Source of the DNA: Larus michahellis
Taxonomy: Eukaryota > Chordata > Aves > Charadriiformes > Laridae
Direction of reading: 5' to 3'
Length of the DNA stretch: 64,000 bases
Assembly (NCBI RefSeq): GCF_964199755.1
Contig: NC_133896.1
Location: forward strand, 94,240,200 to 94,304,199
Shown piece after piece: positions 56,714 through 64,000 of this stretch; position 1 is the stretch's first letter, and every line of letters starts with the position of its first letter. The notes under the pieces are model-generated. The model was not told the DNA's origin. It saw only the letters and a program-made list of their open reading frames with translations, and searched no databases. The translations under genes and the position numbers were made by a program.

Positions 56714-57204
56714 ATGAGCGCAAGCAGCCTCTCGTGGGACCAGGCTGTTCTCCAGCCTCCGGTGTGCGATGCCTGGAAGGACATTATGGAGGGGGCAGCC
56801 TACCATCTGGCCAGCTGCATTGTCCTCCTGGGTTACATGGGGGGAAGTGGCATCTTTGGGTCCCTCTATATCTTCGGCTTCTTGGCCCCAGGCTACTTCT
56901 GCTATGCTCTGTGGGGCTGGCTGAGTGCCTGTGGGCTTGATATCTTCATCTGGAACATGCTGCTTGTCCTCATCTGCTTGCTTCAGCTGGCTCACCTGGC
57001 TTACCGGCTCCGCAGAGACACCATCCCGGAAGAGTTTGACCTCCTCTACAAGACCATGTACCTGCCCTTGCAGGTGCCCCTGGAAGTCTACAAAGAAATC
57101 GTGAAGTGCTGTGAAGAGCAAGTCCAGGCACTAGTCAGAGACCAGAATTATGCCGTGGAGGGCAAGACGCCCATCGACCGCCTCTCCTTGCTGCTGTCGG
57201 GCAG
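56714..57204 (+). CDS. POPDC2: POPDC2 coding exon 1 (residues 1-163)
   Basis: Popeye proteins are plasma-membrane cAMP-binding proteins of heart and skeletal muscle that modulate TREK-1 and cardiac pacemaking. The exon encodes MSASSLSWDQAV..., three membrane helices at about residues 30-48, 50-72 and 77-99 (LLGYMGGSGIFGSLYIFGFL, then LWGWLSACGLDIF), and the start of the cytoplasmic Popeye domain (PEEFDLLYKTMYLPLQVPLE and TPIDRLSLLLSG). This is close to human POPDC2 throughout. The start at 56714 follows the human N-terminus and has A at -3. An in-frame ATG at 56660 (T at -3) would add 18 residues. The N-terminal ectodomain has no asparagine and hence no N-glycosylation sequon. The donor is AG|GTAAAG. 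Confidence 0.95.
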
Positions 57205-60200
57205 GTAAAGGCTCTCCTGTTTCTGAACAAAGTCTGAGAGCAAAGCACTGTGGCTTGTTGTATTTTCACCCTCTGTGGAAACTGGGGTGATGATGGTTTC
57301 CTTCCTCTGAAAGGGCTTTGAGATATGCATCTGTTTGTTGGGGAAGGGGGTAATTTGCTTTTGGGGGTTGTTTTTGTTTTCGTTTGTTTTTCCAAATTAA
57401 GACTATTTCATGGAATGGTTTGCAGAATCAAGCTATGTGCAGTGAAGTGTCCAGGTCAGCCTTGCCTGTGATACTGTTGGGGAATCCTTACCTCTTTTTC
57501 AGTCATTTTAAGGTGATCTTATTTCTGATGAGAGCAGACTGGCCGTGAGAGACTGTTTCTCATGGCAGGAAGGCAGTGTGTCTGGACCTGTGGTCTCTGG
57601 GGGTACCAGACAGACCTCCGTGATGTGAATGGCTGTGCACTGAGTATGCCGAGTCCTTGTTTCACCTGCTTCCCCCTGGCCAGCAGTGTTCAGGGAGAAG
57701 TTCCACCCCTGTTCCCAACACCTTGGCACTCAGGGCTCTGAAATTTTTCACTTTGAGGGTCGTTTCATCAAAAGAGAGAGTGCTCTCCTGTGGTGGATCC
57801 TGCCTCATCAGGCCTCTTTTTTTCCCTGTGCTGTCATGCATTCATGATGTTCCTTTCTTTGATCCACCAAGGAAGACCTCAGGGACCTCTAGATAGTTGC
57901 ACTGGGGATTTGATTATTGAGTGAACTGTGCTGATGAAGTACTGGCATTTGTTCACCTGAGATCCTATGGCATGCCTTTATGAGCATATCTCTCAGTGAT
58001 TTGCAAAATCCAAATGCATACAAATAGTAATGATATTGGCTTCCCAGCTGCTGCCAGGCATGTGTCACTAATGTCAAGTGAGAGTGGGAAAGGAAGATCT
58101 GTAAATGGGAGCAGTACTGAGCTGTGGGAGGTGTGCCTCAAGGATTTTCCTTTGGGAAGGCAAACCCAACATCACCTAGGGCTTGTGTTTTACTGTGGTG
58201 GTCCATCCTCTCTGGTGAGAGGGTGTGTAAAGAAGGAGGGCTGTCCTTCCTTTTTTTGGTGTTTGTCCCTTTTCTAGGATGCATTAAGAGCATCCTGGGA
58301 CCACTGACCAGTGCTGAATGGCAAAGCACCGGGAGGAAATTAGGTACGTGTGTTTCCATTAGGTGTCTTTCCCCTTACCAAACACTGGTGCTGAACAGCT
58401 TGCTCTGAAGTTTACCATATCCACAAATATGTTATCGGGGAAGAGTCTGTGCTGTCTTGCCCTGCACTGGGTAATCTGATGCTGCTCTGTCGGCACGGAA
58501 GTGCTGCAATGGACAGTAAGCCAGTGCTGCTGGGGTGATGTTTGCTCTCTTTTGCGGTTGTAAGTATGCATCTCGGCTGGGATAGGATGCTCTATGGAGA
58601 TGGGATAGGATTTGCGTTTCCTGGTACCCTTTCTCTTGCCTTGGGAGGTCCTTGCTGACCCAGCAGAGCATTGCTACTATTAAGGTGCCCCCTCTTAAAC
58701 AGAACAATAGCAAGACAAAGGGTTCTTGGAAAGGCAGAATGTGCCAGGATCAGGAAACCTGCCTTGTGATCCCTGACCCTTCCAGGCAGCGCTCCCACCT
58801 GACTGGAAGTCAACAGTGAACTGAGCCTTGTAACACCTGAACGTTAAAATTGTCTTTGTGCATCATACAACAGGGGAATGTCACAGGGAGGTGATGGGGA
58901 GGCAAGAGGCCCCAAATCTGGTGGTGCAGAGCTATGAAGAGAGCTTCAGAGTGGCCTGCCATTGCCCCAGGCCTGTGCAGATCTCCTCCTCTGCTCCCAC
59001 AGCTGAGCTGGGTGCAAGTTCAGCCTTGACATTGGTAGGCAATGGCAGCAAAAGTAGGGGAAAAGGATACTTGGGAGGCCAAGAGAGGTTAAATGATAAT
59101 GGGCAGCAAACTACGATCTCGCAGTGTGGTGTGTTGGGAATGATAGCCAGTGTGATTTTGGGGGGTTCTGGGTGTAACAGCTTCCCAGCATCGAAGCAGG
59201 GAATGCCCTCATGCAACCCTGGGGACAGGAAGATGATGCCACAGGCTGGCTTAAAAGTACCCGAAAAGCAGCAGCAGTCTTGCGGGCTGAGAAGTCCTGG
59301 TTTAGGACCAAGCATTGCACCTGTGAGGGCTGACTTTGTAGCAGGAAAGAGAAAACAGATGAAATATGGGGAAGTGGCAGCAAATATTGTTTCCCACAGA
59401 GAAGGTGGGGACAGCCCCATAGTCTGGAGCATCTGCAGCTGTCCTGGAGAGGGTATGAGACCCACGTGAGATGAGAAGTCCTTTCCTCCCTGGTGGGACT
59501 GGCTGCTTGCATGTTGTGTGAGCTCATCAGATTCATTCGGTGACATGGACAGTGGGATTGAGTGCACCCTCAACATCTTTGCTGACAACACCAAGATGTG
59601 TGGCACAGTCAACATGCTGGAGGGAAGGGATGCCATCCAGAGGGACCTGGACAGGCTTGAGAGGTGGGCCCATGCAAACCTCGCGAAGTTCAACCAGGCT
59701 AAGTGCAAGGTCCTGAATATGGGTCTTGGCAATCCCAAGCACAAAGACAGGCTGGGCGGAGAATGGATTGAGTGCAGCCCTGAGGAGAAGGACTTGGCAG
59801 TGTTGGTGGATGAGAAGCTCAGCGTGAACCAGCGGTGTGCACTCGCAGCCCAGAAAGCCAACAACATCCTGGGCTGCATCAATAGAAGCATGGCCAGCAG
59901 GTTGAGGGAGGTGATTCTACCCCTCTACTGCTCTATTGTGAGACCCCACCTGGCGTACTGCATCCAGCTCTGGAGTCCTCAGCACAAGAAGGACATGGAC
60001 CTGTTGGAATGGGTGCAGAGGAGGGCCATGAAGATGCTTTGAGGGCTGGAGGACCTCTGCTATGAAGACAGGCTGAGAGAGTTGGGGTTGGAGAAGAGAA
60101 GGCTCTGGGGAGACCTTGTAGCAGCCTTCCAGTACCTGAAGGGGGCCTACAGGAGAGATGGGGAGGGACTTTTTATCAGGGAGTGTTGCAATAGGACAAG

Positions 60201-60519
60201 GGGTAACGGTTTTAAACTGAAAGAGGGGAGATATAGGTTAGATATTAGGAAGAAATTCTTTACTGTGAGGGTGGTGAGGCACTGGAACAGGTTGCCCAGA
60301 GAAGCTGTGGATGCCCCATCCCTGGAAGTGTCCAAGGCCAGGCTGGATGAGGCTTTGAGCAGCCTGGTGTAGCGGGAGGTGTCCCTGCCCATGGCAGGGG
60401 GGTTGGAACTATGTGATCTTTAAGGTCCCTTCCAACCCGAACCATTCTGTGATTCCATGATTCTATGTGACACGCATTTTGTGGCTTAAGCCTGTGCACC
60501 TCACCTGTCCTCTCTGCAG
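57205..60519 (+). other. POPDC2 intron 1
   Basis: A 3.3 kb intron. Its last kilobase is CR1 copy B. The 52 bases between that element and exon 2 contain a CTCAC-type branch site and the tract TGTCCTCTCTGCAG. The segment 58858-59530 has unusually few stops on both strands but no known motif. Confidence 0.8.
59530..60467 (+). mobile_element. CR1 LINE copy B, 5'-truncated, about 0.93 kb
   Basis: It begins near 59530 just before [19 protein letters not shown] and runs through the RT thumb and C-terminal region (KKDMDLLEWVQRRAMKML, then [20 protein letters not shown]). It ends with CR1 tail ATTCTGTG-ATTCCATG-ATTCTATG at 60467. A stop at 60041-60043 interrupts the frame and the open frame resumes by 60082. 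The catalytic box reads FADN. It is sense to POPDC2 and of the same general CR1 type as copy A by protein sequence. Confidence 0.95.
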
Positions 60520-60628
60520 GGTCCGAGTGAGCCAGGATGGACAATTCCTTCACTACGTCTTTCCATACCAGTTCCTGGACTCTCCAGAATGGGAGTCACT
60601 GCGACCCTCTGAGGAAGGAACTTTCCAG
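60520..60628 (+). CDS. POPDC2: POPDC2 coding exon 2 (residues 164-200)
   Basis: The acceptor is CTCTCTGCAG and the donor is CAG|GTAACA. It encodes VRVSQDGQFLHYVFPYQFLD followed by SPEWESLRPSEEGTFQ. DSPEW (184-188) is one half of the Popeye cAMP-binding cassette. FQ (199-200) starts the second half, FQVT, which is completed by the next exon. Human reads FPYQFMDSPEWESLQPSEEGVFQ. Confidence 0.96.
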
Positions 60629-63600
60629 GTAACACCACACAGCCCTGCAGCAGCCCAGCTTCACTCCTTGCTGCTTCATTGCATGTCTGAAAGGGAATGG
60701 AGAGGGGTCATTATGCCATTCAAAGCTAAGTGGGAACACTTTCCTCCCCTTCCTTGTGGTTTAGCCAGTACAGAATGGTGTGATCAGCTGTGTTATCTTT
60801 TTTCCTACCTTCCTCAAAGACCTCAGGGTGTGCTCCTACTATCAGCTGATAGCAGGGAGGGTGGAGCATGGCGCTCCTTCCAGTTTAGCAGGGAGATGAG
60901 GTATCGGATTGCTGGCTCTCTCCCATTACAGCATTCTCTAGTACCTGTATTGATGCATTTGCCCTGCACGCTGCTAGCAGGATGCATTGTTCCAGCATCA
61001 GAATGGCAGCCATGGCAATATGAACCAGTGATGTAAATCCATAAATATCCCGTTCCTCACAGAAGTTTCTGATGGTGATGTGTTTCGGGTAGAGAAGCAG
61101 AAAGGATGATTCACACCCGAATATGGTTCTTTCTGAGCAGAAGAATCCCTTGCTGAGAGGCCAGACCAATTCTTATTTGGAGCAACTGAAAGGATTTTGC
61201 TCTTGCTGTCAACACCCCACAGTATTTGTTTGGCTTTCCTTATGGAGGAGATTACTCAAACCCACATCTCTCTGCCTTTAACTCGCATCCCAGGACAGGC
61301 TGATCCCTGTTAGGATGTCAATCTAGAATATGTCAGTTAGGGTATATGAGGAGGGATTTTGCCAATCCCGTGGGAGCATGGGACAGTCATGAGAGAATGG
61401 TGGTGCTTTCTCATGAGGACAATCACATTCAGGCTTGGTTAAACCAGGGCAGGTCTCCGAATCTGCTCTCCTTGGGACTGAATTTGGCCCATGCACTGTG
61501 CGAATAGGTCACAGCAGTCATTCTTGAAAGCTATGCCATCGCCAGTGATTACGGTCTTGCGAGAGGAACAGTAGCAGGAGATGGCTGACCGTGTGACTGT
61601 GGCACAGGGCTACAGCTCATGAGCAGAAATAGGGATGTCGGGCCAATGTGATGGGGTGTGGAGAAGAACAACAGCACGGCTGTGCTGGGGGTATCTCATG
61701 ATCTCACATTTTGCACAGGGCTTCAGTCTGGCAGCAGACAGCTGCTAGCTCCTGGACTATATTTGCCTAAGAGTCAAGCAGAAACAACAATGGCGGCCTG
61801 GTGTTCCTGGCAGTGAAATGGCCATCTGGATGGCATGCAACCTGCAAAGACATCTCCAGCATTTTCTGAGCTAATTTCCGTGGAACTGAATGTTCCCAGA
61901 CTGCTTGAGTGTCTTTATCTGTGGTGTGTGAGACAGCTCAGGAGCAAGCTGGTGGCAAGCTGCACCAGCCCTGCCAACGCCACGCTCCTGGCCCCTCTCC
62001 TGCTCTGCAAGAGAGGTCTGGTCAGGGACGTCAGCTGCGCCTGGCACCAGGATGGGGAGGTGGAGTCCTAGGTGGGGAAAGGCTGCAGCCATGTGCTGGA
62101 AATGCCTAAACCCCACATCTGCTTCCTGAGGGGCACAAAGGAGTAGAAGATAAGACTGGCATCTAGCAGGTGAGACTTGACAGGTCCTTGTTCCTAGCAG
62201 GACATTATTCTTGATGGCCATGCTTAGCCATGGTGATCTGCTACTTTTGGCAGCTGTTTACACAAGTAAGAGGGACTAGTGAGTTAGTTAATAAAACACT
62301 ATGGCACATCTCAGCCTTATTCCCAGCATCACAATCATTTGGTTGAAAAAGTGCACATTTGACTGGGACTTTGCTGGAGGAGGGAATGGAAGGTTTTCCT
62401 TGCCCACATTTTCTGCACAGCTCACTGGATTGAGCAATTTCAATCCTGAGCCCACTGAAAAATAGCAGAAATGCAACTCAGTCTACAAGGAGAGCTCGTT
62501 TCCTTGAGCCTTCTGGTTTGGCTGTGTTTTCTCCCCACAGACTGCTGGCTCCCAGTCCCTGAAGGAGTGGGGTTTCAAGGCTGGCACTTTCCCCCAGAAG
62601 GCTGAATTATGGGCTCTGCTGATGCCCGAGCACTTGTCTCGAGGGGATTCATGACTGAAATCTGTCCTGCTGCTCTGGTCAGGAGGCAGGTTTTCTTATT
62701 ACATCTCACTTAACCCTTCATGAGAAGTGGAGGCTTTCGATTGCTGTGCCAGAAATTGGTTAGGAAAGTGAGATTCTGGTCCATTCAGCTTATGTGTGAC
62801 CCTTTCTCTTGCTTACCTCAGCCTGCGAAAGTTCTCAGGTTTTATCTCCTACATTTCTTTCATAAGGCAGCTGCTTGCATGGCAGTGGCATTAAATATCA
62901 AACCCAAGGACACACACATGGAGCCAAGCCGTGTTCAGCTTCCCAGTGGCCCTCTGCCATGGTGGCTGGCCAAGGAGACCCCTGGATATAGAGTGAAAGG
63001 GAGCCCCCAGGACATTTTGGCTCCGGCACTTGTTCACATGCCGGTGTCTCCATTACACTCGGATGTTCTTCTTTGGCCCAAGGCAGTTTGACCCTTCCTG
63101 TGTTTCTTACCTTTTATTATTAAATTTATATATTACAATATACATTCATGTATTGTGTGATGTTTTTTTATTATTAATAGTCTGGTCTTATGGCTAGGGG
63201 GAAAAACGGCTCTGTTCGCATTGGCAAAATCCAAAGCAAAACAAAATGTTCTCTAAAATCAACCTAGTAAAACCTCAAGTGAATTCCCTACCTACACACA
63301 CAGTAAACCCCTTTTATTTCCTCTCTCACTGAGCTGTGCCGTGCACCCTTCAAGGCCATTCAGCCCTACAGCGCCTGGCAGAGCTGATGAGACAGGATGC
63401 CCCTCCTGCAGAGGGTGACCAGGCAAGCCTGCCAGGTGGCCCCTCCCTTAACCAGGGCCTCTTGGAGCAGGGTGCGTGTGACCCAGCAGCAGAACGGGGC
63501 AGCAGCCTGCTGCAGGGCTACCCACTGGTGACTTGGGCCAGCTGGGCACACAGAAACATCTCCCTCTGTAATGTTTCTGTAGCGGGATAAGGCCATCTGT

Positions 63601-63944
63601 GCCATGCTGCTCATTTCAGCTATGTTGTCCATGTGTCAACAGGGAACATCATCTAAAAGCGAGAGGGTGAAATGTAGCTAGTTATGTTGCTAGATTAAGC
63701 AAGGGCATGCCGTTAATTGCATAGGAACACCTGGTCTCCATCTCCTTGGGGGGAGGAAGCAGAGGTAGGTAAGGATTTATCTGATCATTTGGCTTGGGTG
63801 ATCTGGTTCTCCAGCCCTGCCATCTCCAAGACGAGCAGGTGTCAAAGGGGCTGGGGGCCTTCACTGGAGAGAAGCACACAGCCCCAAGGTGGGTGATGCC
63901 TACCCAGGTTGTAGGGCTTACTCTGCTCCCTCCCTGCCCCACAG
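60629..63944 (+). other. POPDC2 intron 2
   Basis: A 3.3 kb GT-AG intron. The first ~400 bases keep the exon 2 frame open to a stop at 61034-61036. No transposon or RNA is recognised. Confidence 0.7.
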
Positions 63945-64000
63945 GTCACTCTGACAGCCGAGACTGACTGCAGCTTCATCACCTGGCCAAGGAAAAAGCT
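63945..64000 (+). CDS. POPDC2: POPDC2 coding exon 3, cut by the window edge (residues 201-218 onward)
   Basis: The acceptor is CCTGCCCCACAG. It encodes VTLTAETDCSFITWPRKK; human has VTLTAETSCSYISWPRKS. It completes the FQVT motif (199-202) of the cAMP-binding cassette. The rest of the Popeye domain and the C-terminal tail lie beyond the window. Confidence 0.95.

Noticed and set aside
58932-59891. 319-codon open stretch on the minus strand
   Set aside because: Its left part is antisense to CR1-B and the rest has no recognisable motif. It is a shadow frame.

Overview
This 64 kb window is vertebrate nuclear DNA, almost certainly from a bird. The evidence is spliced genes with GT-AG introns, two CpG-island promoters, CR1 LINEs with their characteristic ATTCTATG 3' repeats, a solo LTR of avian ERV type, and the gene order CFAP91 - COX17 - POPDC2, which matches the order on human 3q13.33. 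I cannot assign the bird order.

Layout. Positions 836-34897 (minus strand) hold a complete CFAP91 (MAATS1/AAT1) gene: 17 coding exons, 2,418 coding bases, 805 codons plus stop, with every exon phase closing. It encodes an axonemal protein of the radial-spoke base. Its ATG lies in a CpG island (about 34.5-35.4 kb), with an RFX-type X-box 16 bp upstream. From 35.4 to 48.2 kb is about 13 kb of intergenic DNA with no recognisable gene; it contains one solo LTR (36155-36792). COX17, a mitochondrial copper chaperone, runs on the plus strand from a CpG-island promoter at about 48.2-48.6 kb, with coding exons at 48495-48613 and 50411-50495 and a non-coding third exon ending at about 51155. From 51.2 to 56.6 kb no gene is visible. 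POPDC2, a cAMP-binding Popeye protein of heart and muscle, starts at 56714 on the plus strand and leaves the window inside its third coding exon.

Transposons. CR1-A (about 4476-6695, minus) lies in CFAP91 intron 15 and CR1-B (about 59530-60467, plus) in POPDC2 intron 1. Both are 5'-truncated, both are in the sense orientation of their host gene, and both end about 50 bp before a 3' splice site.

The three genes do not form a pathway. They act in cilia and sperm flagella, mitochondrial cytochrome c oxidase assembly, and cardiac cAMP signalling. I found no wholly new system. The best leads are the promoter X-box, a GC-AG intron, the two splice-site-adjacent LINEs, and a lineage-specific CFAP91 tail followed by a strong unexplained splice donor. 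Gene identities come from remembered human protein sequences; no search was run.
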